A DNA stretch of 64,000 nucleotides, from the NCBI GenBank assembly GCA_903839405.1, contig CAIMCD010000014.1, positions 124,001 to 188,000 of the forward strand, written 5' to 3'. A program made the translations under genes and the position numbers. The stretch's first letter is position 1; each line of letters starts with the position of its first letter. The notes below the pieces were generated by a model that was not told the origin of the DNA, searched no databases, and worked only from the letters and a program-made list of their open reading frames with translations. This document shows, in pieces, positions 29,291-38,160 of this stretch. This DNA is from an uncultured Chlorobiaceae bacterium. GTDB taxonomy: Bacteria > Bacteroidota > Chlorobiia > Chlorobiales > Chlorobiaceae.

Positions 29291-29878
29291 GTGGAAACCC
29301 AGAGATTCAATTCAGTGGGTGACGCTGCAGCATTTCTTTGCGAAGAGGAAACTGTTAAGAGTCTTGTGGAAGAGGAAATAGAGCATAGCCTTATTATTAA
29401 TAGGCTTCTTCAGATTCGGATTGAAAAAGAGGTATCTCAAAAAGAATTGGCGCGGCGCATGGGTTGCGACCCAAGCAAAATTTCAAGAATGGAAGCAGGC
29501 AATGACACACAACTGAAAATCGGCGATGTCATGCACTATGTTTCAGCTCTTGGTATTCAGATGAACATGATTTTTGAAGACACAACACTGCCGGTTGCTG
29601 AACAGATCAAATACGACGTATTTTCTATTCATGAAAAACTTGAACGTCTTGTTCTGATAGCAAAAGAAGTTGACGGTGATGAGGTTATTATCAATAAGAT
29701 TGACGGGTTTTACCGGGAGGTGTTGATCAACTTCATGTTGAGATTCGCAAACAGCCACGAAAAGCTGAAAGTTGTTACGGAAAAAGTAGCGCCTTCATCT
29801 CCTAATCCTGATCACAGAGTATCCGGTACTGACAGGAAAAAATCAGGTAAAAAATGTGTTGACCCATCTTGTTGCTAA
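29291..29878 (+). CDS. Xre-family antitoxin / HTH regulator
   Basis: This 195-residue protein has a Cro/C1-type helix-turn-helix at about residues 49-72 (VSQKELARRMGCDPSKISRM) and a following region VMHYVSALGIQMNMIFED typical of antitoxins. A further alpha-helical stretch (about 95-160) and a Lys/Ser/Cys-rich tail make it longer than most HigA proteins. The start is GTG 29291, seven bases after AGGAGA. It probably neutralises the toxin encoded just upstream and represses the shared promoter. A strong terminator follows. Confidence 0.78.
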   Translation: METQRFNSVGDAAAFLCEEETVKSLVEEEIEHSLIINRLLQIRIEKEVSQKELARRMGCDPSKISRMEAGNDTQLKIGDVMHYVSALGIQMNMIFEDTTLPVAEQIKYDVFSIHEKLERLVLIAKEVDGDEVIINKIDGFYREVLINFMLRFANSHEKLKVVTEKVAPSSPNPDHRVSGTDRKKSGKKCVDPSCC

Positions 29879-29902
29879 AAGGAGAGGAAAGGGTGATTTA
29901 AC

Positions 29903-29938
29903 AAAAGCTCGGAAAACACCGAGCTTTTGCTTTTTTTA
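29903..29938 (+). terminator. Rho-independent terminator after the antitoxin gene
   Basis: AAAAGCTCGG pairs with CCGAGCTTTT around a short A-rich loop and is followed by GC and seven T residues. It ends the toxin-antitoxin transcript 25 bases after the antitoxin stop. Confidence 0.9.
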
Positions 29939-29965
29939 AACGGAAAAAGTGAAATGTGATTATCA

Positions 29966-30086
29966 TATAACACGTTCACACGCTTAAGCCCGTCAGAAAA
30001 TGGGTAAGGTGTGACAAGGAGTTTTCCGTAGAGCACACACGAGAGAGAGCCAACCATATAGCCGGACATGTTTCCGGCTTTTTTCG
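29966..30086 (+). ncRNA. Candidate small structured RNA with its own terminator
   Basis: This 120-base intergenic segment has three signs of an RNA gene: an AT-rich box (CATATAAC) at 29965-29972, a long interrupted hairpin at 29976-30014 (TCACAC/GTGTGA, CTTA/TAAG and CCC/GGG), and an intrinsic terminator at 30061-30086. No ORF crosses it convincingly, and the antitoxin transcript already has its own terminator upstream. It does not resemble tRNA, tmRNA, SRP RNA or 6S RNA by eye. It could instead be an orphan terminator of a degraded gene. Confidence 0.35.
30061..30086 (+). terminator. Rho-independent terminator, no gene just upstream
   Basis: GCCGGA pairs with TCCGGC around a six-base loop, followed by six T residues. 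The nearest upstream gene ends at 29878 and has its own terminator, so this one belongs to an unrecognised transcript, possibly a small RNA. Confidence 0.82.
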
Positions 30087-30418
30087 TATAACGTTAATGA
30101 GCGGTTGTCTTTACCCCCCATAACCAGAAACCATCTCCACCACCAGGCTGTGCAGGGCGTGCAGCGTAGGCACGCTTTCAGGGGAGGAAAAATATTCAGA
30201 TCTGCAGGAAACTATTCTCCCGGTTTCTTTCTTTATGTTAACTTCCCGAAACATTTACAGCGTATACCGAAAGCCCGGCAAACCGGGGTCAGGGCAAAGC
30301 CTGTAACGCCAGGAGCTTTTTTCACAATTTCCATTACCTCTAACCAGTTCAAAACAGAGTATTTATAAGGGATCATAGAAATACTTGGCACTTTAAATCC
30401 CATTATTATGTTTTTTTC
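30087..30418. other. Upstream region of the M16 peptidase gene with tandem hairpins
   Basis: This is a 330-base non-coding stretch. It contains a GCGTGC/GCACGC stem at 30157-30175 and two adjacent small hairpins at 30274-30303: CCCGG/CCGGG with loop CAAA, then CAGG/CCTG with loop GCAAAG. Side-by-side stems with CAAA-type loops about 115 bases before a start codon could be a cis-acting leader. I could not match them to a known riboswitch. The promoter of the peptidase gene should also be here. Confidence 0.35.
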
Positions 30419-33364
30419 ATGCCGGAAAATGTTCACGCATTCGTCAAAAGCCATATCCCGATGCTCGCCATCGGATTACTTTTTTTGCATTTAATGTCCT
30501 GTAAACCCATGATGAACGAAGTCAAGCCTTACCCATACACCACCGTTCCGGGAGACTCCCTCCACACCAGAATCTATACGCTCAAAAACGGTCTGACCGT
30601 CTATATGAGCCCCTACAAAGATGAACCAAGAATCTATACCTCCATTGCCGTACGGGCCGGGAGCAAGAATGATCCGGCTGAAACCACCGGCCTCGCTCAC
30701 TATCTGGAACATATGCTCTTCAAGGGCACCGACTCCATCGGCTCACTCGACTATGCAAAGGAGCACGCCGAGCTTGAAAAAATTTCCAACCTGTACGAAG
30801 AGTACCGTGCAACCACCGATCCCGACAAACGGGCGGCCATCTATCGCGACATCGACAGCATTTCAAACCTTGCCGTCAGCTATACCGTGCCGAACGAGTA
30901 CGACAAGCTCTTGAACTCCATCGGCGCACAGGGCACCAACGCCTACACCTGGGTTGAGCAAACGGTCTATATTAACGATATCCCCTCAAACAAGCTTGAG
31001 CAGTGGCTCTCCATCGAGGCCGAACGGTTCCGCAATCCGGTCATGCGCCTCTTTCATACCGAGCTGGAGACGGTCTATGAAGAGAAGAACATGACCATGG
31101 ACAGCGACAGCCGTAAAGTTTGGGAGAATCTTTTTGCCGGACTCTTCAAAAAACACACCTACGGCACCCAGACCACCATCGGCAAGGCGGAGCACCTGAA
31201 AAATCCCTCGATCAAAAATGTGGTCGATTACTACCGCACCTACTATGTGCCGAACAACATGGCGCTCTGCATAGCGGGCGATTTTGATCCGGATGCCACC
31301 ATAAAGCTTATCGACAAAAAGTTCTCCGTGCTCCAGCCGAAAGAGATTCCCCTCTTTACGCCAGCCGTGGAGGAGGCCATTGTGAAGCCTGAAGTGATCA
31401 AGGTCAAAGGGCCGGAGTCCGAAGAGCTGGTGATCGGCTTCCGCTTCAACGGCATTAACTCCTCTGACGCCGACTACCTGACCCTGATTGACAAGATCTT
31501 GTTCAACCATACGGCCGGTCTGATTGACTTGAACCTGAACCAGCAGCAGAAGGTGCTTGATGCCGGTTCAATGCTGGTGATGATGAAGGATTACTCCACC
31601 CACATCCTGAGCGCAAAACCACGGGAGGGCCAAAGCCTCGACGAGGTACAAAAACTGCTCCTTGAGCAACTTGAGCTGCTTAAAAAGGGAGAGTTTCCGG
31701 AGTGGCTGCTTGAAGCCGCCATCAATGACCTGAAAATCGAACAGCTTAAACTCTACGAAAACAATCGCGGACGCGTTGAGGCCTATGTTGATGCCTTTAT
31801 CTGGGGCATGCCGTGGGATAAGCATAACAGCCAGATAGCGCGACTTGAAAAAATCACCAAAAAAGAGCTGGTCGAGTTTGCCCAAAAGCACTACAACGCC
31901 AACTATGTTGCGATTTTCAAGGAGCACGGCACCCCAAAGAGCGAACAGAAAATCCAGAAACCCCCGATCACCCCGCTCAAGGTGAACCGCGACACCTCGT
32001 CACCCTTTGCCGAAGAGCTGCTTGCGCGGAAGTCGGAAAAAACCGAACCGGTATTTCTCGACTATAAAAAGGATATCGGCTATTTTGATGTCAACGCTGG
32101 TGTCCCGCTGCACTATCTGCAAAACCAGGAGAATGAGCTTTTTTCGCTCTACTATGTCTTCGATATCGGCAAGAACTACAGCCGCAAAATCGATCTGGCG
32201 CTCGACTACCTCTCCTATCTCGGTACCAGCAAACTCACGCCGGCCGAGGTGAGCCAGGAGTTTTACAAAATAGGTGCGCACTTTACAGCCTTCACCTCCG
32301 AAAATTATGTCTACCTGAAACTTTCGGGCCTGAACAAAAGTGCTCCGGCCGCCATCCGGCTGCTTGAGAGCCTGCTGGTTGACGCCCACCCCGATCAAGC
32401 GGCGCTTGAAAAGCTGAAGGCCGGACTCCTCAAAGAGCGTGCCGACGACAAACTTGCAAAGAAAAAGATACTCTTTGAGGCCATGGCGAGTTACGGCAAG
32501 TACGGCCCATCCTCGCCATTCACCAATGTTTTGACCAATCAAGAGGTTGAAGGTATCACCTCGGAGGAGCTGCTTGGAGAGCTGCAGCAACTCCTAGAGT
32601 ACAGCCACCGGGTGCTCTACTACGGCCCGGCATCATCCGAGGAGGTGCTCTGCGAGCTGCGCTCCGTGCGCCACTACCCGAAAGTATTCCAGCCGCTGCC
32701 AGCCTCCGACCTCTTTCCGGAACTGGAACAAACTGACAACACGGTCTATGTGGTCGATTACGATATGACCCAGGCTGAGGTTATTTTGTTGACAAGAGAT
32801 GAGATGTTTGACGGGAGCCAGCTTCCGCTCGTCACCCTCTTCAACGAGTATTACGGTGGCGGCATGTCATCCGTCGTCTTCCAGGAGCTGCGTGAAGCCA
32901 AGGCCCTTGCCTACTCGGTGCTCTCGGTCTACCGGACACCCAAGCAGAAGGATCGGCATAACTATATTTTCAGTTATATCGGCACCCAGGCCGACAAGCT
33001 GCCCGAAGCTCTCCATGGAATCAGCACCTTGATGAACGAACTGCCGAAATCACCCGAGCTTTTTGCTTCAGCCAAAAATGGCATTCTGCAGAAAATCTCC
33101 ACCGAACGGCTGACCAAAGAGGAGATTCTTTTCAATTACGAAGATGCGGTGCGCCTTGGTATCAACCATGACATCCGAAAGGATATCTTTGATGATGCCA
33201 CCCGACTGAGCCTTGAGGATATTGAAAAATTCCACAAAAAGCATTTCAACAACAAAAAGCATGTCATGCTTGTCCTTGGCAAAAAAGAGCATCTCGACAT
33301 GGAGACCCTGCGGAAATACGGAACCGTTAAAGAGCTGACGCTTGAGAATATCTTTGGTTATTGA
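30419..33364 (+). CDS. M16 family (insulinase-like) zinc peptidase, lipoprotein
   Basis: This 981-residue peptidase has two pitrilysin-type halves. The N-terminus carries a signal with lipobox LHLMSC (Cys28), so it is probably anchored in the envelope. The inverted zinc motif HYLEH (HxxEH) lies near residue 93 and is followed about 80 residues later by the glutamate ligand in [11 protein letters not shown]. The C-terminal half lacks a second zinc site but has the R/Y-type motif region ([24 protein letters not shown]). These enzymes degrade unfolded peptides in the periplasm or at the outer membrane. Gene start ATG 30419 has a weak ribosome-binding site; Met15 is an alternative. Confidence 0.92.
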   Translation: MPENVHAFVKSHIPMLAIGLLFLHLMSCKPMMNEVKPYPYTTVPGDSLHTRIYTLKNGLTVYMSPYKDEPRIYTSIAVRAGSKNDPAETTGLAHYLEHMLFKGTDSIGSLDYAKEHAELEKISNLYEEYRATTDPDKRAAIYRDIDSISNLAVSYTVPNEYDKLLNSIGAQGTNAYTWVEQTVYINDIPSNKLEQWLSIEAERFRNPVMRLFHTELETVYEEKNMTMDSDSRKVWENLFAGLFKKHTYGTQTTIGKAEHLKNPSIKNVVDYYRTYYVPNNMALCIAGDFDPDATIKLIDKKFSVLQPKEIPLFTPAVEEAIVKPEVIKVKGPESEELVIGFRFNGINSSDADYLTLIDKILFNHTAGLIDLNLNQQQKVLDAGSMLVMMKDYSTHILSAKPREGQSLDEVQKLLLEQLELLKKGEFPEWLLEAAINDLKIEQLKLYENNRGRVEAYVDAFIWGMPWDKHNSQIARLEKITKKELVEFAQKHYNANYVAIFKEHGTPKSEQKIQKPPITPLKVNRDTSSPFAEELLARKSEKTEPVFLDYKKDIGYFDVNAGVPLHYLQNQENELFSLYYVFDIGKNYSRKIDLALDYLSYLGTSKLTPAEVSQEFYKIGAHFTAFTSENYVYLKLSGLNKSAPAAIRLLESLLVDAHPDQAALEKLKAGLLKERADDKLAKKKILFEAMASYGKYGPSSPFTNVLTNQEVEGITSEELLGELQQLLEYSHRVLYYGPASSEEVLCELRSVRHYPKVFQPLPASDLFPELEQTDNTVYVVDYDMTQAEVILLTRDEMFDGSQLPLVTLFNEYYGGGMSSVVFQELREAKALAYSVLSVYRTPKQKDRHNYIFSYIGTQADKLPEALHGISTLMNELPKSPELFASAKNGILQKISTERLTKEEILFNYEDAVRLGINHDIRKDIFDDATRLSLEDIEKFHKKHFNNKKHVMLVLGKKEHLDMETLRKYGTVKELTLENIFGY

Positions 33365-33372
33365 CCCGGCAC

Positions 33373-33405
33373 TCCCCCGCTGCTGCAAAACCGGCGGGGG
33401 GTTTT
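33373..33405 (+). terminator. GC-rich hairpin after the M16 gene
   Basis: CCCCCGC (33374-33380) pairs with GCGGGGG (33394-33400), followed by only four T residues. It lies nine bases after the peptidase stop and just before the ribosome-binding site of the next gene, so it probably only reduces read-through. Confidence 0.6.
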
Positions 33406-33415
33406 GGAGGAGTGA

Positions 33416-34516
33416 ATGGTTAGCTCTGAAGGGTGCGGCATGAAAATTCTCGACCGCTACATCTTCAAACAGTTTATACGGGCATTCCTCTTTACTTCTC
33501 TGGCCTTTATCTTCCTTTTCATCCTCATCAACATGGTTGAAAACCTGGGTGAGTTCATGGACAGGAAGCTCGGCTTCAGGGAGATTGCCGGCTATTACCT
33601 GCTCTCAATCCCCTCGACCATCCTGATAACCTCGCCGGTCAGTGCCCTGCTTGCCTCAATACTGGTTGCAGGCCGACTCTCCTTTTCAAGCGAGCTTCCG
33701 GCAATACGTTCAGCCGGGGTGAGCATGCTCCAGTTGCTCTCCCCTTTTTTTACGGGCGGCATGCTCATCTGCCTCTTCAATCTGGTCAACGCCTGGTGGA
33801 TTGCGCCTGAGGCATTCAGCGGCAAAAACAACTTTGAGCAGCACTTCTCCTCGGCCCCGGCTGTACCGCATCAGAGCCGTAATATCCATCTTATCGAACC
33901 GGGCAACCGTATTGTCTCCATAGGGATACTGGAAGGCGGCGAATCAAGCGGTGAGGCAATCAGCATTGAGGAGTTCAGCGGCGCCCACCTCAAAAAGCGA
34001 ACCGATGCCGACTCCATGCGCTATAACCCCGAACGGGAAGAGTGGGTGATGCAGAAAGTTGTTACCCGTTTATTTCCGGGGGACAATGAGCAGTTTCACC
34101 TTGCCTCCCACAAACCGGTAAAACTTTCGCTCTCGCCCCGCTCACTGCAGGAGCTGCATCTGGAACCGGATGAAATGAACATCACCCGCCACTACCGCTA
34201 TCTTGCTGAAAAACAGGAGGCCGGTTTTTCAGGGCTGGATCGTGCAATGGTCAAGTTTCATTCCAAAATAGCGATCCCCTTCGCCACGCTGGTCACCATC
34301 CTCATCGGTGTGCCACTCTCCGCTAAAAAGAAGCGGGGCGGGCTCGCTTCTGAAATCAGTATCACCATGTTCACCGGCTTTCTCTTTCTCGGCGTGCAGA
34401 AAACCGTTGCGATTGCCGGGTACCAGGGAGCTTTGAACCCGATTGTGGCGGCATGGTTGCCGAACATCCTCTTTCTCGGAATCGGCTATATCATCTATAA
34501 AACCGCTATCGACTGA
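33416..34516 (+). CDS. LptF/LptG family permease (YjgP/YjgQ)
   Basis: This 366-residue inner-membrane protein has three N-terminal helices, a large periplasmic beta-jellyroll-like domain (about residues 110-265), and three C-terminal helices (GVPLSAKKKRGGLASEISI precedes the last two). These proteins form the LptB2FG transporter that pulls lipopolysaccharide from the inner membrane. It opens ILDRYIFKQFIRAFLFT, a classic LptG-like start. A GGAGGA four bases before ATG 33416 supports that start; ATG 33440 is the family-typical alternative. The SAM hydrolase gene follows after five bases. Confidence 0.9.
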   Translation: MVSSEGCGMKILDRYIFKQFIRAFLFTSLAFIFLFILINMVENLGEFMDRKLGFREIAGYYLLSIPSTILITSPVSALLASILVAGRLSFSSELPAIRSAGVSMLQLLSPFFTGGMLICLFNLVNAWWIAPEAFSGKNNFEQHFSSAPAVPHQSRNIHLIEPGNRIVSIGILEGGESSGEAISIEEFSGAHLKKRTDADSMRYNPEREEWVMQKVVTRLFPGDNEQFHLASHKPVKLSLSPRSLQELHLEPDEMNITRHYRYLAEKQEAGFSGLDRAMVKFHSKIAIPFATLVTILIGVPLSAKKKRGGLASEISITMFTGFLFLGVQKTVAIAGYQGALNPIVAAWLPNILFLGIGYIIYKTAID

Positions 34517-34521
34517 ACTCC

Positions 34522-35331
34522 ATGCCAGCTACGAACCCTCCTGTTATTGTGCTCCTGACCGATTTCGGACTCACCGATACCTTTGTCGGACAAATGAAGG
34601 GAGTTATCCTCTCGCTTGCCCCCAGAGCCCAAATCATTGACCTCACCCATGCGGTTTCGCCTCAGAACGTCGCACAAGGGGCATTTCTGCTCAAAAAGTC
34701 CATGGCTTATTTTCCGGAAAAACCAATTGTTATCGCCGTGGTCGATCCGGGAGTAGGCACAAGAAGAAGAGCCATCGCCGTTGAAACCAAGCACCATATC
34801 TTTCTTGCGCCCGATAACGGCTTACTCACTCCGGTACTACAAGATATGGAGATAACGCAGTGCCGAGAGATCACCGAGGAACGCTACATGCTCGCACGGC
34901 GAAGCTCTACCTTTCATGGACGCGACCTCTTCTCTCCCGTAGCCGCGCATCTGGCCTCCGGAGTTCCGGTGCATGAGCTTGGGCCAGCAATCGAACCCGC
35001 AACATGCCGCAAAATTGCCATGCCGGAGTGCACAACCTGTGACGGCGGAGCATCGTGGGATGGAAGCATCATCTACACCGACCACTTCGGCAATCTCGTC
35101 ACCTCGCTCGACTCCGAACTGCTTGACAGCTCAAAAGCGTGGGTGATCAGTGCAGAAAAGCTTTCCCGGCTTCCGGTCGCACGCACCTACGGCGATGTAG
35201 CCGACCAAGAGCCCCTTGCCTACCGGGGCAGCAGCGGCACCATCGAGATCGCCATCAGAAACGGCAACGCCGCCGCCCTCTTCGGGCTGAAGGATGGAGA
35301 TCCAGTAAGGGCTGAGAGCGTATCGCCTTGA
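34522..35331 (+). CDS. S-adenosylmethionine hydrolase (DUF62, fluorinase/chlorinase-like family)
   Basis: This 269-residue protein opens with VIVLLTDFGLTDTFVGQMKGVI and continues with IDLTHAVSPQNVAQGAFLL, VDPGVGTRRR and APDNGLL, all family signatures. The C-terminal beta-barrel has YTDHFGNLVTSL. Most family members use water to cleave SAM into adenosine and methionine; halogenase activity is limited to rare marine actinobacterial and related branches. The physiological role is unclear. It is tightly linked to the permease gene upstream. Confidence 0.9.
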   Translation: MPATNPPVIVLLTDFGLTDTFVGQMKGVILSLAPRAQIIDLTHAVSPQNVAQGAFLLKKSMAYFPEKPIVIAVVDPGVGTRRRAIAVETKHHIFLAPDNGLLTPVLQDMEITQCREITEERYMLARRSSTFHGRDLFSPVAAHLASGVPVHELGPAIEPATCRKIAMPECTTCDGGASWDGSIIYTDHFGNLVTSLDSELLDSSKAWVISAEKLSRLPVARTYGDVADQEPLAYRGSSGTIEIAIRNGNAAALFGLKDGDPVRAESVSP

Positions 35332-35621
35332 ATTGATGAGCTCAGTACGACAGCGGATATTTTGAAAACATGAAACTTTTTTGAATATTTACGCAATATC
35401 TTGGGCACAGTTTTCAGGATGTTACATCCATTCTTATAAGCACTTTTCTCGAAGCTGAACTTCGGGAACTCTCTTCTTGGCTGCGGTATAAAGTTGTCGT
35501 TACAAGACCTGAACTGAATCAAAAGAAAAAAGGGGCGGTTTCCCTGAAAGCTTTACGGTTTACCACCAGCAGTGCTCAGTGTATGGCATGATTCCTTAAA
35601 ACTAATCAAAGGAGGAGCTTT

Positions 35622-36653
35622 ATGTCTTGTACTTGCTTTATCATACCGAAAGACGTGCTTGAAAGGCTGTCCAAAGATCCTGAATTATCGAAAGAACTTC
35701 GCCAGGCATCAAAAGATACGGCGCGGGTCAGTTCAGCGATGCGCAACTTGCGTGATCAGGCCTCCCTGTTGACAAGCGCAACAAGAACGGTTGGCATCAT
35801 GGAGCTGCAACTTGCACCATTTCCTGCCGTAAAGGTCTATGACTGTAAACATCATCAAACACTGCCCGGCACATCGGTACCAAATTCCGGCACATCCCCG
35901 GATCTTACCGCGTCGCGCACCTTCAAGGAGACGACGGCCGTGGCCAACTTCTACAAGCAGGTCTTCGGTCGCAACTCCATCGATGGTGTAGGCATGACCA
36001 TGCTCTCCTCCATACACTATGGCACCAATTACAACAACGCCATGTGGAACGGGGCGCAAATGATTTATGGCGATGGCGACAATCAGATCTTCATCGACTT
36101 CACCGCCGGAAATGATGTTATCGGTCATGAGTTGACTCACGGGGTCACCCAGCATACGCTCCAGCTCGCCTATTCGGGCGATGCGGGCGGGTTGAACGAA
36201 AGTCTTTCGGATTGCTTTGGCACCATGTTTCGCCAGTGGGAGGCAAATCAGGATGTCAATCATGCCGACTGGCTTATCGGGCATGACATTCTTGGCCCGG
36301 TAGCCAAAACAAAAGGTTTTACCTGTCTGCGAAATATGGCCAATCCCGCCGATCCTCATGCCCTTGCTCCGCAGCCAACAAAATATGCACAAATAACACC
36401 CGGCATGGATCCGCACTATAGCAGCGGGCCGCCCAATCTTGCCTTCTATCTTTCATGCAAATCGGTAGGCGGAAAAAGTTGGGAAAAGGTCGGACAAATA
36501 TGGTATCGTGCCTTAACAGGCTTTCCTCCAAGCCCTAATATGAAAATGAAGGAGTTTGCAGATCGCACACGTAAACTGGCTACTCAGATGTATCCTGCTG
36601 CTCCTGCTGTTGCTACAGCCGTGGGTCAGGCATGGAAACAGATTGGACTGTAA
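35622..36653 (+). CDS. Protealysin-like M4 family metalloprotease
   Basis: This 343-residue thermolysin-family protease has HELTH (His169, Glu170, His173), the third zinc ligand Glu193 in GLNESLSD, and the active-site region DPHYSSGPPN. It lacks a signal peptide and has a short propeptide starting CTCFIIPKDVLERL, the pattern of protealysin-like precursors rather than secreted thermolysins. Such enzymes act inside cells or in bacterial contact. A very strong ribosome-binding site (AAAGGAGGAG) precedes ATG 35622 by five bases. The next gene encodes its probable inhibitor. Expect autoprocessing near residue 50-55. Confidence 0.92.
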   Translation: MSCTCFIIPKDVLERLSKDPELSKELRQASKDTARVSSAMRNLRDQASLLTSATRTVGIMELQLAPFPAVKVYDCKHHQTLPGTSVPNSGTSPDLTASRTFKETTAVANFYKQVFGRNSIDGVGMTMLSSIHYGTNYNNAMWNGAQMIYGDGDNQIFIDFTAGNDVIGHELTHGVTQHTLQLAYSGDAGGLNESLSDCFGTMFRQWEANQDVNHADWLIGHDILGPVAKTKGFTCLRNMANPADPHALAPQPTKYAQITPGMDPHYSSGPPNLAFYLSCKSVGGKSWEKVGQIWYRALTGFPPSPNMKMKEFADRTRKLATQMYPAAPAVATAVGQAWKQIGL

Positions 36654-36684
36654 TCTTTTATGGGCCGAAAAATCACAGAAAAAA

Positions 36685-36972
36685 ATGCAGAACCATGACC
36701 AGTTGACAATCGAACGTCTAGGCGGGTTTGGAGGGTTTGGCGGTCCTCATCTCAAAAGCAAGGGAGAGCTCTCTCTATCCGGGCTCTCTGCGGAGGATTT
36801 GAGAGCGGTGGATCGTTTGTTTCCGGGTGACCGGCAGGTGAGCGCACCAAAAACCGACGGTTTCCGCTACCGGATAACAAGATGGTCAGGCAGTGAGCTG
36901 CAGACCATTGAGGTTTCGGAAGAAGAGGTTCCCCCGTTCATTCAAAGCGCGGTCAAGGACAGCCTTGAATGA
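36685..36972 (+). CDS. Emfourin-like protease inhibitor
   Basis: This 95-residue protein starting at ATG 36685 reads LTIERLGGFGGFGGPHLKSKG, then a Leu/Asp-rich middle, DGFRYRITRW, and IEVSEEEVPPFIQ. This matches emfourin, the slow tight-binding inhibitor found next to protealysin-like proteases, which usually opens with a strand followed by GGFxG and ends with a VPxxL-type helix. It is 31 bases downstream of the protease gene, the usual module order. The frame extends upstream to 36556 inside the protease gene, giving a hydrophobic false start. The inhibitor probably keeps the protease silent in the cell. Confidence 0.82.
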   Translation: MQNHDQLTIERLGGFGGFGGPHLKSKGELSLSGLSAEDLRAVDRLFPGDRQVSAPKTDGFRYRITRWSGSELQTIEVSEEEVPPFIQSAVKDSLE

Positions 36973-37008
36973 CGCCAACCTCCTGAACAAGCCAAAAGCG
37001 CTAGCAAA

Positions 37009-37042
37009 CAAAAAGGCACCGGATTATTTCCGATGCCTTTTT
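37009..37042. terminator. Bidirectional terminator between the emfourin gene and rpoD
   Basis: GGCACCGGA pairs with TCCGATGCC around a TTAT-type loop. A runs lie on the left and T runs on the right, so it can serve both convergent genes. On the minus strand the one mismatch becomes a G-U pair, so it is stronger for rpoD. Confidence 0.85.
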
Positions 37043-37082
37043 GCGAAAGGGTTATCGTTCTAACCCTTCAAAAATCAATACC

Positions 37083-37982
37083 TCAGCTTCCGATATACTC
37101 CTTCAAAATCTTGCTGTATGCCGACTGGCGGAGGCGGCGGATGGCTTTCTCCTTGATCTGGCGAACGCGCTCGCGGGTGAGCTTGAACTTTTCACCAATC
37201 TCCTCCAAAGTGAGCGGGTTATCCATGCCGATACCGAAGTAGGATTTAATCACATCAGCCTCACGCGGCGCAAGCACCGATAGGGAGCGCTCAACTTCAA
37301 GCGTCAAAGAGTCGCGGTTAAGGCCGTAATCCGGCAGATGACCATCATTCTGCAGCACATCGAGCAGGCGGTTATCGTCACCCTGGGCAAACGGTGCATC
37401 GACCGAAACGTGGCGACCGGCAATTTTGAGGGTATCGGCAACATCCTGCGAATCCATATCAAGCAGGGTGGCAAGCTCGCGGGTATTGGGATCGCGTTCA
37501 AACTCCTGCTCAAGCTGGCTGTAGGCCTTGCTGATCTTGTTGAGGGTACCGACCCGGTTGAGGGGAAGACGCACAATTCTCGACTGCTCGGCCAGAGCCT
37601 GCAGGATCGACTGACGAATCCACCATACCGCGTAGGAGATAAACTTGAATCCACGGGTTTCATCAAAGCGCTTTGCCGCCTTGATCAGGCCCAAATTGCC
37701 TTCATTGATCAAGTCACCAAGCGTCAACCCCTGATTCTGGTACTGCTTGGCTACCGAAACCACAAAACGCAGGTTACCCTTGATCAGTTTGTCAAGTGCC
37801 CGCTTGGCTCTTTTGTACTCCGTTGTATCGACCGGCATATCAAAGCCTTCCTTGATAGCCTTGGTCAGCTTGACCTCATCCTCTGCGGTCAATAAATCAT
37901 ATTTGCCTATCTCCTGCAGGTAACGGTCAAGAGAGAGACTCTCCCGGTTGGTTATCTGTTTGCTTATTTTCAGTTGCCTCAT
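37083..37982 (-). CDS. rpoD: Primary RNA polymerase sigma factor RpoD (short form)
   Basis: This 299-residue sigma-70 protein lacks the long region 1.1 and non-conserved region of E. coli RpoD, as is normal for the Bacteroidota/Chlorobiota group. Region 1.2 begins [16 protein letters not shown]; region 2 has [31 protein letters not shown] and the -10 melting motif [15 protein letters not shown]; region 4 has [21 protein letters not shown]. The conserved primary-sigma signature supports housekeeping function rather than a stress sigma factor. Confidence 0.95.
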   Translation of the reverse strand: MRQLKISKQITNRESLSLDRYLQEIGKYDLLTAEDEVKLTKAIKEGFDMPVDTTEYKRAKRALDKLIKGNLRFVVSVAKQYQNQGLTLGDLINEGNLGLIKAAKRFDETRGFKFISYAVWWIRQSILQALAEQSRIVRLPLNRVGTLNKISKAYSQLEQEFERDPNTRELATLLDMDSQDVADTLKIAGRHVSVDAPFAQGDDNRLLDVLQNDGHLPDYGLNRDSLTLEVERSLSVLAPREADVIKSYFGIGMDNPLTLEEIGEKFKLTRERVRQIKEKAIRRLRQSAYSKILKEYIGS

Positions 37983-38160
37983 GTATAACTTCTCCTATAG
38001 CGAACTTCAGCGATTGAACCCTCTCATGACGGGTGTTTAATTAACCCCCAGAAAAGTCGGAAAATACCATTTTAGGCTGATTATATCTAATAAAACCGGT
38101 TTTTTCTTCATTTTCACAACCCGTAATACATCCAAAATATTCTGAAAACTACCCTTATCG

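Noticed and set aside
36556..36684. Hydrophobic N-terminal extension of the emfourin gene resembling a signal peptide
   Set aside because: It lies inside the protease gene in another frame and the emfourin family starts at the IERLGGF region; ATG 36685 is the better start.
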